From NCBI GenBank assembly GCA_031308135.1, contig JAHLJT010000631.1:173311282-173375281 (forward strand): a stretch of DNA of 64,000 nucleotides, in the 5' to 3' direction. Both the position numbers and the translations under genes were made by a program. Positions 25,211-39,125 of the stretch are shown one piece after another. Position 1 is the first letter of the stretch. Each line of letters opens with the position of its first letter. This DNA comes from Acheta domesticus. Its lineage: Eukaryota; Arthropoda; Insecta; Orthoptera; Gryllidae. Below the pieces are notes generated by a model that did no database searches, was not told where the DNA came from, and worked only from the letters and a program-made list of their open reading frames with translations.

Positions 25211-26703
25211 ATACTTAGATTTATTCATAGTGTCCTTTGATAGGTCATCAACTGTTACGGTGTCATCCATTCGGGAGCTTAAACGTCACCATAGTGACGA
25301 CACAGCAGCGAATTTCAAGCTCCCGATTGGATGGCAACGTAACACCTGATTTACGTCAATGGACTCTGTATTTAAATCGAAGTCCCTATAATGGAGCGCA
25401 TAATGGTGGAGGAGAGCGCGCGGGGTGGGCGTGGCGAGCGTGTGCGGCGTGTTGCAGTCCTGAGCCTGTTCACGGTGATCCGCTTCGCCAACTCGCCCTG
25501 CCCGTCGGCCGAGGGGCTGCCGGGCACGTGCTACCACCGCCTCGAGTGCCAGAGCTTGGGCGGCGTGGCGTCCGGCACCTGCGCTCGCGGCTACGGCGTC
25601 TGCTGCCTCTGTGAGTCATTGTCGTCATTGTCTCCTTGATTACTTCACCCGAAAACAGTCTTATTTATTTATTTGGTAAAAAAATAGTAAAAACTGTATA
25701 TGACGTATGGGGGAAGAGATTATTTGCGCACATTTTCTTGAGGCCCAGAACGAAAAGAAGAAGAAAAAAACGCGAGGTTGGCAACATTTGAAAAACTAGA
25801 TATTTTCGTTCCTGAGTTATAGAAAAACAATTTCAACGGTAAATGAACTGCTGATTTGATTTTTCTGCATTGCTAACAAAATAGTAATGAACATCAGTTC
25901 TACTTCTACCACTACCAGCAAAAGGAGAGCTCAACAAAACGTGCGCATAGTGAAGCTACTTTATGTCCAGAAGCAAAACAAGGGAGTCATCTCAGTATTT
26001 GCTCAATGGATCAGCAAAACTGGACAAAAACCTGATCGAGATGATCTTAAAACTCGCTATCTTAAATCGATTTAAAGGTGAAGATTTTTGATATGTTACA
26101 ATGAGTGGGGAATTTGTTGGAATGAGATTTACCTTTCCAAAATGTTTTGAGAAAGAAGTACTTGTAAATCATAAACTGACATTGCGTTTGCTCCGTATAA
26201 AATTTTAATTAAAATGTTTTTTCGGGTGAATTATCCAATGTTCAAATCATATTATTTCTTGGTAATATGTTTTTTTTCTTTGGTGTTCTGCTGAAGTAAA
26301 ATTGAAATTTTATTGCCCAGCAACTTTAGAACGAATTCCATTAGAACGAATTCCATTAGAACGAATTCCATTAGAACGAGTTTAGAATGAATTCCATTAG
26401 AACGAGTACCATTCTGCAATAGTTACTGCGGAGTCTTTTCATTCGTGACTGTTTTACGTACAGAGAGAAATACTTTGCAAAAGTTTGAAACTCATTTCTA
26501 GCATTACATAAGCAACGTTTTTCCGGTCTTCTAAAAAATCCAATGTAAGTTTTAATAGAAAGAAAATTTTTTTTTGCACAAAATTGTATACAGTTTAAGT
26601 CATCGTACTTCCCAAGTTTGATATAGTTCTGACAATTATTAATAATATCGCTGGTAATGTAGATACCTTCTAATAAGTTGAGAAAAGGTATTGTCACGTA
26701 TCA

Positions 26704-26755
<52 letters not shown>

Positions 26756-29700
26756 CTGAAGATCTTTTCGATCGCAAAGCGAACATTATCAGAGCCAATC
26801 TTGCGGCGTCTGAGCAGAAAACGAAGTTCTGTGAAAAGAGGATCTCTTTTTCCGTTCGGAATTTCGCACTTCAGAAGAATTTCGCTCTCCGCCTAGACGC
26901 TACAAGATTAGCTCCGATGATGATCGCTGCGCGATAGAAGTGTAATAAATATATTGATACTTGACGACACCTTTTCTCAAATCAGTTTAGACAAATCTCA
27001 ATGAGCCAACTCTAGACGAGTTTTTAAAGCGTTTGCTTTAAACGTTCTTGAGAGACCGCTAGAAGGAGTCTTCGGGAGCCCTTTTTTCGTATATAAAACA
27101 CTTGCTAATTTCCTTTCTAACAATTTTTGGGGGGAGAAAGGTCCGCAGACTTCTTATTCCCTGGAGGTCCCATGGATTTATTTAGAGCTGCATTTAACGT
27201 TAATCAGCCGTCACGGTGTCATCCAATCGGGAGGTTGAACGTCATCATAGTGACATGATTGTAGTGACGTGTAAGATTCCAATTGGATGCACCGTTACAG
27301 AAGATTTACAAGTGCAGCTCTAATAAATCCAAGTATATGCTGTGCTGTGTGTAACGTGCGTGGGGCACTTGCAGTCCAGGCGTCGTGCGGAGGGCGCACG
27401 GCTCAGAACTGCACGTACTTCGTGAACGCGGCGTGGCCGTCCGCCACGACGCTGGGCGCGGCCGGTGTGTCTGCGGGCGCGTGCACGCTCACCGTGGACA
27501 AGCTGCCCGGCGTCACCCAGCTGCGCCTCGACCTCCTCACCTTCGAGGTACGCCCTCCAGCCCCAGATGCAGAGGGCAGCGCTTGCTTTCTGCGTCGTCA
27601 ATTCCGCCTTTTTATAACCAGTTTTTAGAGAGTTCAAACAGCGCGGTATTGTGAATGGTGGAAATCACCAATTTATACAAAACTAATATTAATATCCTTG
27701 ATAATTACCGTAATGCCTTCAATTGTTATCATTCCTGTTCAAGTAATAAATGGTGTTTTATGGGGTTATCGGTTGAGATGATATTAAAAGGCGACAGTTG
27801 CGCTACTCTCTGTATAGAGGGACTCTAGTATGCCTGTCACCGCAGAACGCTACTCCATGGAGTCTTTATGACACGTTATGAATCAAATGGCGCAAATAGA
27901 CGGGTGGAAGCAACACGATGATACTCATTTCACCTATCTAAAATGTATTAAAATAGCCTAAAAATGCATTTTTATCCAAATGCTGTAGGAAGTTTTCACA
28001 GAATCACGACACGTGGAGGAGAAATTAACTGTAAGTTATATTTCCACGGCTCAAGTGCAAAAAGGGTGAAGTTTAGGTGTAGCCGGTTAATTATCACATG
28101 AGCCAGAAGATGCATCAATGACGTTGAATGGATCATTTCCGACTTCATTGAGGTAATCTTGGCTTTAATCAGGAGCACTGGCTAAAGAAAGACATTTGTC
28201 AGTGTCTGAGGCATCTTGTAAGTTCGTAGGAAGTATTTTTGAACAAAAATGCGTTGGAAATAATGCGTTGCACAAAGTCAAGATTGTTTTGTGTAAATTA
28301 CCAAGGTTGAATGTCGTTGCCCCGTCGACAAAACGAAAGTGCGTCCTCAACCGATTTTAAAAAAACACATTTACTTGGTTTTCATAAAAAACCTGTTTTT
28401 GTCATCCCTGGATGAGAAACTAGGATCGGGCTCAATTCATTTTAGATGAATAGATTATGTCATAATTTGCGAGATCAAGAGGCTTATAAAACAAATCTTA
28501 CTAGCAATAAATGGAGCAATATTCGAGTGAGAAAACAGTAACTCGAACCATCTTATCTTTAGCAATTTTATACCGCCTCGTTCCGTTGAATAATATTTTT
28601 ATGTTCTCGCTCTTTTTACCACATTTCTCTCATTGATATATTGCCTACACTAGCGTAGTAGAAATCTCTTTTAATTATTCACTTTATTTCCCTTCTATTT
28701 TCTAGTTTCTCAAGTCGTTAATTCACGTTTTTAGTTAATCATCAACTTTCACCTTTGACCTACATCTCAGAAATGGTCGAGATCGTGACACAAGAGGTCA
28801 GGTTTCTTGTTCCACGTCATGAGCTCAAACACAAAGAATGTAGGTAACAAAAATTGAATTCTTTTCGCAGACAGAAGAAATATGGGGAAAGTTCCTAGGC
28901 GAAATTAGCACCACCTATGATGTGTCTTGTTATATGAAAAATGTGTTTTTAAATATTGAAGAATATTTATTTGGCACCTGTGAATAATCTGATAACTATA
29001 TTTAAAACTAAATTGAAGGAGTGCAAGTCTAAGATTTTTTGAACCGATTTCCTAGCGAAAGTGAATTCAAGTTTATCAACGACCCCAAGCCATTGTTATA
29101 GTGTAACTGCAAGACTACTCGACATATCTTCTTAGGAATAATGATATTAGAACATTTATATAATGATTACTCACCAGCTAGAAGGAATTTAACATATCTA
29201 ATTATACGCAAGTGGGGAGAATTTGTATTAGGGGAATCAGTAATATACTTTATTGCTCTAATATTCAACAAAAATTGTCTATTGTTTAAAAATTGTCTAA
29301 AATCTTATTTATTGGAGTCAACGATTGAATACAGTGCTGAACAAGTGATAGAACCATTCCTTAACGGAACTCTAACGAAATAAAAAGTGTATAATATAAT
29401 GTCTTGCAAGCTTACATAATTTTAGCAATTCATGTACTCTCTCAAAAAAATCTTTTATTTTCTGATAAAGCGGATTAACTTTACTTGGCATCTTATTTGT
29501 CATCAAAATATTAATCTTATTTTCAAACCATTCAACAACACACTATATTTTATTGCAGACATTTTCTGAAAGGAATTGCGCACTTTCTAAATTAACTTTC
29601 TCTTGGTCTTGGGATAACTTCGTATTTTACAATTACTTATAATGTTTACGTAATCATATTAAGCAAGTGAATGAAAGTCTGTTTTTATATTTACAATACT

Positions 29701-31288
29701 TCCTTAAACATTTAACCTTGAATGAGGATATTTTCCGTTTCCAACTCTTTTGGTTTCATAAACGTCTCTCTCTCTCTCTCAATGAGTTCGTTGGTTAATA
29801 AATCTTATCTTATAATTTTGTCGTTAATAAGAGTGTTTTCTGTGAAGAAACTATTTATCTGAAAAATGTGTCCTAAGGTAACCTGAGTATATTATATTTC
29901 GAGCGCTATGGACATTAGTTTCACTTCTAGTCACAGAAAAAAATGAATTGCATGTTTTTTTCGTTAACTTTTTACCATCATAAATCAGCCATTGTTCTTA
30001 GATATTTCGTAATGAAACAGCAATGAAATCTTAACTATTTGGTATATAAACTTTCTGAAATACTTGTATCCAATTTTAGAAACAAATTGCTACAGCATCG
30101 TTCTTAATACGATTCTTTGCGCAGCTAGCCAGACCGATGGATGGTATGTGTATCGACGAGCAGTTTGTGGTGAGTGGCCAAAACACCAACAGCATTATTC
30201 CCGTCCTCTGTGGAGACAACACGGGCCAGCACGGTGAGCAAAGGTTCCTCCCGCTCGGAGGTCATCGATCTGCACTTGGCATTGCACATTCTAATGACAT
30301 TTTGGCATTTGAAGGATTTAAGTGACCTCTTAAAAGACCTCTTTTCCCCTGAAAGATGATCGAAAGCGTAGAAATAAAAGGAGACTATTTTTAATTATAT
30401 TTAAATATCACCAGCACTTCACCATTGAACCAATACTGCATTGAAAGGCCATTTGATTGCCATTCGCATCAATCCCTTCTAACCAATTTCAAGCCACGAC
30501 AAATGCAAAACATCGAGAGAAGTTCAACATTTTGAAGCGTTTTAAAGTAATCCTCTTTATCTTATTACTAACTTCAAAAGCGGGCAGAAAACGAAAGAGA
30601 GAAAAGAAGAAAAAAAACAACAAACTATTGAATCTCCGGTCATGTGAGAGATGTCTGTGGTTTTGGTAGATTCCCACAAAGATGAAAAAAAAATAAAACC
30701 AGCTATAAGAGTTTTTCTGGCAAAAATTTGCCGTTTTCCGGCGGCGCACGATAACATAACTTTCTCTTCTTACAAAGTACTGAAGGCGAGAAAGTAAAAA
30801 CAATGCAACAGTTTCGATTTTGGCTTAAACGTACAAACATTTGTGTTATTCTGCGCTTACCAACTTAATTCTAATACTGAATTCGATAACGCTTACGATA
30901 CTGACGTCGCGCAAAAGCAAGGCTTCAAGGAAGAGGCCGTCCGTCTTGAAACGTTAAACATGTGCTACTCACGTGTAGCGTTGTAGAGAATTATTTTTGA
31001 CTTTCTTGAAGTGTAAAAGGCTGTAGTACTGAATATATTCCAAATTATGTTACTGAAGTATTTGCATATTTTTTTACAATATTTCATTATCAATGTTGTT
31101 AGAATGTTTAGTTGCAGTAGTTTTCTTGCTAAAACATTTAATTGCAGTAACATACGAGAGTATTTAATTTTTTCACGAGTAGTGTGCGTGCTACGTTTTG
31201 GAAAGTTATTTTATGTACCCTAACAAATGGGCAACGGACCGCGCGCGATCTTTTCTTCCCATTTCTTGTCCTATCCTACCCCTTACTT

Positions 31289-31326
<38 letters not shown>

Positions 31327-34300
31327 ACATTCACTACTCTACCACACATGCAGGGAGACCGGTTAGGAGCTTTGAGTTTGACTCGGCTGGGGCGGTGTCC
31401 CGCTGGTGGGATGTACCTGGTTGGACAAAACCACGTTAGGCGATGGTAGGTCGGATCTCACCACCCAGCGGGGGAATATCATCGCCAACGCCCGCGATCA
31501 AACATGCACTATATTTACGGGACTTACGACCTTAGCAGTTGACGCGGCCGGAATCACTAATCAACCAACCATCCAACCAATCCAAATAGTGTCACGGTTT
31601 GATAGAAACATTCGACGTTAGATCCCAAATGTCACAGGGGCTTCTCGTTGAGCATCCCTAAAAAATAAAACTTCACGATTTGCGGGCTTTTACAACTAGA
31701 TCTTATTCCTGTCTCAATGAACAAGTTTCAGTTCAAAAGCTCCTAATGTGACAGAGGCGTGACATCCATCCAGACTTTCCGATTTCAGGTGACAATATTG
31801 TGTTTATCTCCTCGCTACCTACACCAATCTTAACCATCTTTGGAATAGCACTACTAGACCTTATCCTGACGTGGGCACAAGCTCAAAGGAACCGTAAACA
31901 TGGATTTTATTACCACAAAACGAGGCCATATTGTTGAGGTGAGGTTTCAATAGTAGACAATGATTAAAAATATTGAAATAACCTCAACAATACTTTACTA
32001 CAGTGTAGGGAGGAAAAGTAAAAAACGCTGCCTATTCTTTCCTTGACACTCGGGGAGCCGAGTCGTAAGCTCGGGGCCGCGAGACGGTACAGGGTCTTTG
32101 AACTCCCATATAACGTGGTGGAGATCATTACAGTAGCGCGCTCCCCTCTATCACCTTCTTACAGGAACTGAAATACGAACTGCTGCCAACGATACCTAGC
32201 TCCTGCGTGGGATCGCGAAGACACAAGCAGGCGCGTAATGTTACAAAAGATAGCGTCGATGTTGGCGCTGTCTTCAGCTGTTTGTTATATTATGAATAAT
32301 TGAACATTTAGAAGACATTTTTCGTTCTTCACACAAATTAGCCGATTTGTATGTGGGGATGTTGGCAAGAATAACCTGCAGCTGTACCCGACACTAACGC
32401 CTCCATTATACTTGGGTTTTTCGTTCTTGGCGCACCAAGGTCAAGGGGGAAAATGAAGAGGGAAGGCTTTCTCCAATAGGGAGCTTCCACGCCGCAAAGA
32501 GTAGTGACATGGAGGCTCCCTATTGGAGAAATCCTTCCCTCTCCATTTTTTTGTCCGTGACCTTGGTGCGTCAAGAACGAAAAACTCAAGTATAGTAGCA
32601 CCCTCGAGCTTTGTCTCTGGTTTTGATGGAGAGTTGGAAGGCGCTGAGGCGGTGCGTGAGGGTTGGCTCTGCCGGGCAGTGTACGTGGACGTGGACGCGG
32701 TGCGCGGGCCGGTGCAGCTGGCGGCGCTCAGCGGCGGCCGCTACCGCGTCAAAGTCACCCAGCAGCGGCCGGGCGACGCGCGCGCGGCGCCGCCCAACTG
32801 CCTGCAGTACCTGCAGGGCGTCAGGGGCACGCTGCGCAGCTTCAACTACAACGGCGGCTCCTACACGGTGAGTCGCCAATATCCCTCTGATTGCTGTGTT
32901 ATACTGCATTTTTTGTAATTTTGTCCCTGACAGGAATCAGCTGTTCACTGTTTCATCCAATAGGGAGCTTGAGCGTCACCATAGTGACGTCACTGTCGCG
33001 AAATATAAGCTCCCGATTGGATGGCAGCGAAACAGCTGATTCCTGTCAGGGTCAAAGTTACGAAAATCGCAGTATAACTTTCTCCGGGTTAAGAAGTTAT
33101 TTCCCCATCTCTGCCAGGCCTTTGTTCAGTTTCCCTTGACTCAATAAATAAAGGGTGCCTTGCTTTGCTCCTCAACAGTAAATGTTACTTTATTATCTAA
33201 GCAGACTTTTTTAGGCCTGTGGGTGTGTTAATGGGGAAAATAATTATTTTGTGAGCCAGTACTCGTTCAAAATGTTCTCGGGTAGTACATAGATTCTTTC
33301 GCATAGGGAACGATAAGGGATAAGAGCAAAAATCTGTAGCTCATTTTCCGTAGCAAACAGTTTTTGTTGCACGGGAGTGATATTTCTTGTTATCAAATTT
33401 AGACAAACACACAGATCTCAAACTTATTCGTAATTCAACTTCACATAAGAGCGAGTGTATTCAGGAGCTCAATAAAACGTGCAAAGACATCACTTCTTCT
33501 CTTTATGTCACGCACAGATTTAACTATTTTTATGTTAATTAAATAAATAAAATAAATTTGCGTCTGCAGATTCCTAAAGTATAATTCTACCTGTTGAAAG
33601 AAGTACATTAACGAGGGAGATGGAATACATCTATGGAAAAGTTAGCTAGATTTACCATTTTACTAAAGCAAAATATCCATATATGAGTTGATATACTATG
33701 AAAAATGTGTACATAATGCAGATCATTACCTTTGCGTACTTTTAATGGTTAATTTTTACTGAAATGCATTCAGGTTACTTCTTACTGCTATGGAGTTGGT
33801 ATAATTGTGCATTAACATCGAAAATTGTGTGACCAGCGGCGAAATCAAAAAAAGTCCATCGATTAGCTTCTTAATTAATAGAATGCAGGGTTTTAAATAT
33901 GTGATTAGTTATTTAGTAATTGCTAGAAACAAAACTGAAAATGTCTGTAGCAGGATTAAGTGGTAAATTAAAACGTGCGAATAAGACTCCTTAAATTTCC
34001 TTTAATAGAGTACTAGAGTACCGAGTTTCTAAATTGTTGTTCTCGTGAAAAATATTTCCTGTTTCAGAACGACCTCAACTACGCCATTTGCATCCGGAAG
34101 GAGCCCGGATACTGCAGCATCACGTATTCAGTGCGCGCGGACAACGGCACCGAGTCCGACTTCCAGCTCGTAAACGTGGATTCAGGTAAAGACCCGATTC
34201 ACGCACTTTCATGATGTTTTAGAGAGGCTTGGCTGGCGAGAAACGATGCTGCGTGGTGGGAATGAGAGCCTGAGAACGACAGTTCTAGCACCCGCATGAT

Positions 34301-37300
34301 AGCTCTGATTTATGTTTTATTGCAGGGGATGGGGTCTCGTAACACAGTTCTCAGTGACTGTAACAAATAATAAACTTTCATTAAAATGCTAAACTTACTA
34401 AACAATACCATTTTGAAACCATTTTATATTTACCTACTCGCATATTTCCCTGGGCATTGAAATTTCTTGTAATAATCCTGTAATTTGTATTAATTTAAAT
34501 AATTGTAATAAAAACTTTTTTGTCCAAGATGAGTTGAACTTCACTGATAAATAAGCAATAATTTATTTCCTTCTGAAATTCAATTTTTAAAAACGTTTTT
34601 TGATATTATGTGCATGTATAATTATATACACGTATGTACAAACTATTGCTCTTTATCATAGATCAGTTTTCTCGCTGTATCTACAAATTATTTATAATAT
34701 AAAAATATACGTATTTCCTACAAGTTTGGTCAATATTATGGAAACTATGTCCTTTAATTCTGATCGTTCACAAATGTAAAATGTATTCTAGCCTTAAAAT
34801 TACAGATTTTTAAAACCTGATATCGATTTTCCTCAATCTAAATTGACTTGACTACTGATCCAAAAATATCATCTAGCCTTTAGTGTTTCACATTCGCTCT
34901 CTTTTTAACAAGCATATGTTGTTTTTCGTGACTATAACCTCTACGGATAAATAAGGATATTTACGATACTTTGCTTTTGTACCTAACCCGCACAATCATT
35001 AGATACTACGTAAAAACGGATGATTCGTTGGGAGTGAGCTTGGGATCGTAAAATTGGGATTTCTTTTATCTCATATAACATTTCATTTTAGGATTAGTTC
35101 ATTTTATAACAGAAAACACTCACTTAGGAATATCTGATGTCGTAACATTCAGTTACATTCACTTTCCTATTTCAATTTATTTCACCCAATAAAATGAAGG
35201 CATTAATCTAAAGATCGTGTCCTTCACAGTATAAGGACATTTAGTACAACTTTTCAGAATGGTGGGTGGTCAGTCGTGACTTAGTTGATACAAACCACAT
35301 GCCACGTTTTTGTTAGTAGCGGTCGTGGAGTACATTCTGGGGGGTAGCTAGGGAAACTACGAGAAATGCTCAAAGCCAGTAAGAAAAGAAAAAAATATAC
35401 AAAAGTAGTCCCATTTTTTAAAACTGAATAAATCTTATATCATTTATTATAATTATTAATTTAAAAGTAGAAATATGAAGATACAAAGTATATATTTCCC
35501 TTTCAGCATTTTGGTCCCAGGATGAGCTGGCGTAGATCTTAAACTCAGGGTAATACCACTTTACATAGCTTTGCCTCCAAAAATGAATGTCCATGAAATA
35601 GGAACTCTCACGAGATCATTATAAGAAAACGCTTGTTGTGTAAGGCTTCGCTTATTCCTTAAGCGTGGACCACGCCTTCGGTCTCTAATCTAGCGAAATT
35701 TGCGTGGTCTGACGAAAGAGCAGGCCTCATGGCCTGAGTCTCGCCTCGAAAAATAAGGCAGTTCAATTCAGTTCAATTCAATTCAATTGGGATGAAAAGG
35801 AGTGAGTTGGTGTGCCTAGTGACGTGAACGCGCTCTGTATCGGTCGCAGACGGGCAGCCGCTGGTGCCGCCGGGGCAGGCGGGCGCCGAGGCCTTCAACT
35901 GCCCAGACGACTACATCGTCATCGGCGGCCTGCGCCTGTGCGGGGACCGACTCAACGACGCCTCGCAGCAGGTGGACTTCACGCAGAACGCCCCCGTCAC
36001 CGGTGCGTACACAAGGCTCGCTTGCTTCCTGTTTATTGAAATGCCGTAGACATTCAGATATCAAGACGTAACAAAAATGTCAAGTTTTTCACATTGCTTA
36101 CGGTTGTATGTCCCTAAAGGATAAATGTCGTTTAGAATTTAGTCGTTTAGAACATTTGAAACTCAGTTTTATCTGTTTTCAGTCGAAAATAGTATAACGA
36201 ATGTAGCAACACAACTGGTGAATGATGACCATTTCTCAAACACCGATTTGAGAGAGAGAGAGAGAGAGAATAAACGATGAACTCAGTATCCTAGATGAGT
36301 GTGGGTCCCAAAAGAACTAGTTATGGTTTGTTACCTACTTTTTTAAATTCCCAAAATTGTTTTAAATATTTGTTTATGTTAGAATTATGCAATTATTTAA
36401 CTAGTGGTGCTACAGAATGGCACAGACTTTCCCGTATTAGTTTTCTGTTTCCTTGAGTCTTCGCTAGCTATTCGGAATTGCCACAAACTCTTTCTTGCCA
36501 GCTGTCATCTATCACTGCCAAAAGTACATTTTTTGTCATTTTCTTAATTTTTCGGTTTCCTATTGGTAGAACGGAAACATTAATTTTAGGATATTAAAGA
36601 ACATAAAAAACTAGTCATAAATGGCAATTTTCTTTTAAAAATCATGTGCCATTTAAGAGAAAATGGCGTTTTAGCGCTACTAAAAATGCGAAATTTGCAG
36701 CTCATTTCACAGAAAATGTTTGAGTTTTCAAAATACTTTGTTTAAAGTTATTTGAAGCACTTACACTTACAAATACAATAATGTTTACAAATTGCTGGTA
36801 ATGTGCATATTAAAGATGTGGGAGATCATTAAAAAAATTACAACTATGTAATTTTTGAAAAAACCAAAAAATTACTCAAAATAAACTTTACACTATACTA
36901 AAGAGTGTAATTAGCACTATCCGTTACAAAAGTTCCAAGAAAAAATTTGCAGCCATATATGAGAAAATGGCGTTTGAGCGTTTCTGAAAATGCGAAATTT
37001 GAGCTAGTTTTCACAGCAAAAGGTTGTGTTTTCGAGAAACTTTACTTAACATTATTTAAATCACATGTACTCATAAATATAATAATGTAAAAAAATCGCC
37101 GATAATGTAAATATTATCGACGTGAGAAACACGTGATAAAATTTACATTTTTGTAATTTTTGAAAAACCAACGTATAAAGCAATATCGCTTTTATGTCAT
37201 CTGATAGAGTACATTTACCACTATCCCTACCAAAAGTTTAAAGAAAAAATTTGGAGCCGTTTTTGAGAAAATCTAATTTTTGTAATTTTTTAAAATTGCA

Positions 37301-39065
37301 CGTATTGCACGCAATATTGCACGAAAACTACCAAAATTGCGAAAAACATTTACATGACCTTTATTAAAGAACTCAATATGCAGAACAAATTTTATTTGAA
37401 GAAAAAATATCTATCTTCAATTTTGTAGTTGGAGAAAGACGCCTAAAAATTCAAACTTTCACAATTTTTTAATATTCAGAGTTATTCGTGAAAATTGGAC
37501 CTATGCCATGTTAATAAGTGTATTTTACTCTATTCATACAAGAAATTTAAAGAAAAAATTTGGAGCCGTTTTTGAGAAAATTTTGAAAATCCTCGGGGGG
37601 CTTCATATAAAGTACCCCCAAATTTTGAAGAATCTTTTTCAAAATCTCAAAGATTCGACTTGAATCAGATCTACCGGGGAATATCCATTTTGGAAGAAAT
37701 CGTACGAATGGTTTAGGCGCTAGCACTGTTCACAGACGGACAGACAGACGGACGTTTTCCTTTCAATTGGTTTTTCGGTATCAAGGACCTAGAAAACAGG
37801 GTTTTTGGCTACACCACGTGTTAGGAGATTTTTCCTTAATTTAGCAACTGGTTAAATCCACTTCTTCTTCCTTTTCACGGCCCGGCAATTAATTTTTTTC
37901 CGCCGAAAATTGGCCATTTTTTCGCGCAGCATTACATAACTTTCCCTATACTATATATCACTATATATCACTCCGTGTACGTATACGGGAAAGTAAAAAT
38001 GATATTGTACAGTATCAAACTATATACACTACCAAAATAATATACAATTTAATACGAGTAACAAATATGTATTATTTAACAAAAATATATGATGGCCTCC
38101 TCCAAAATGATCGGCTGGATGAACCTCAAAAAATTATCAAAATAACCACAGAGAACAATTTTTCATATTAATAATAATTAATGTTAAGTAAATGATATAC
38201 GAAAGCATAAATTGAATGTATGATACGAAACAATCAATCTACGAGTTGAGTAGATCGTTAATTTGACATTATTGTTAATACACAACAATCTTGCTATTTA
38301 GCCATCCATGTAACTTTCCGTGTCTCTGTTCATTGTTTTGAGCAACAGAATACGTACAAAATGCATTTAGTGGAGCTGGCGTATTGCATCTCATAACCAC
38401 TTAGTGACACAACATAACTGACTTGCAGATTTGTTCTTTACATCATCATAAATCTTGTCGAACAGGCAAAGCAGGTTTAGTACTACTAGCAAATTTATCC
38501 CTCTCAAGAATTTAAGATACAGTATCGTGTGCATAGTGCTGCTCAATTAGTGGTGTTAAAACATCACATAATTTCTCATAATATGTGTAACTCTGATAGA
38601 ATATTATAATATTCTTATGGATTCGGGGTGAATATACTAGTTTCTATGTATATTTATATACGTGTGTACAAGTGATTTCGTATATTCTAATAAAAAAGAA
38701 ATATAAAAAATACGAAAATAATTTGCCCCTCATTTATAAAATACACAAGCTGATGTAAAATACACAAGCATTGTCCAGCTACTTATTTATTACCATCGTT
38801 TATTAATCAGGCCAGCTCGCCTAGGCCTCTTCTCGCCCCATTCCCGCGCTCGTCTCCCATTGCTTACCTACCACGCAGCTAAGCCCAAACCTCACGCTCT
38901 GCCCATGCTCAATTCACACTCCACGTCTGTGCACTAGTGATGTGACATCGATAACGAAACATTAATGTTACCAAACATCGATATTAAAAATTAAAACACT
39001 GATGTTAATAATATAATCAACTAAAAACCATCGATGTTTTTCAACATTTTCACGTCGATGATTTT

Positions 39066-39125
<60 letters not shown>

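Larger units (their letters stand above)
24090..25457 (+). other. Intron 2 (1.4 kb)
   Basis: AT-rich. It has a small perfect-stem hairpin at 24246-24295 (AATAATGAATCAAA and inverse). A GT/AT microsatellite lies at 25144-25206, and a foldback MITE at 25209-25392 ends 65 bp before exon 3. Confidence 0.7.
25611..27374 (+). other. Intron 3 (1.8 kb)
   Basis: Contains a tandem repeat of the 15-mer CGAATTCCATTAGAA (26333-26405), an (AT)n microsatellite (26705-26751), and a foldback MITE (27172-27337) that ends 37 bp before exon 4. Confidence 0.7.
30234..32679 (+). other. Intron 5 (2.4 kb)
   Basis: Contains the repeat-family 3' fragment (30690-30799), a SINE-like copy with an (AC)n microsatellite (31185-31590), and a foldback MITE (32404-32598) ending 81 bp before exon 6. 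Confidence 0.7.
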
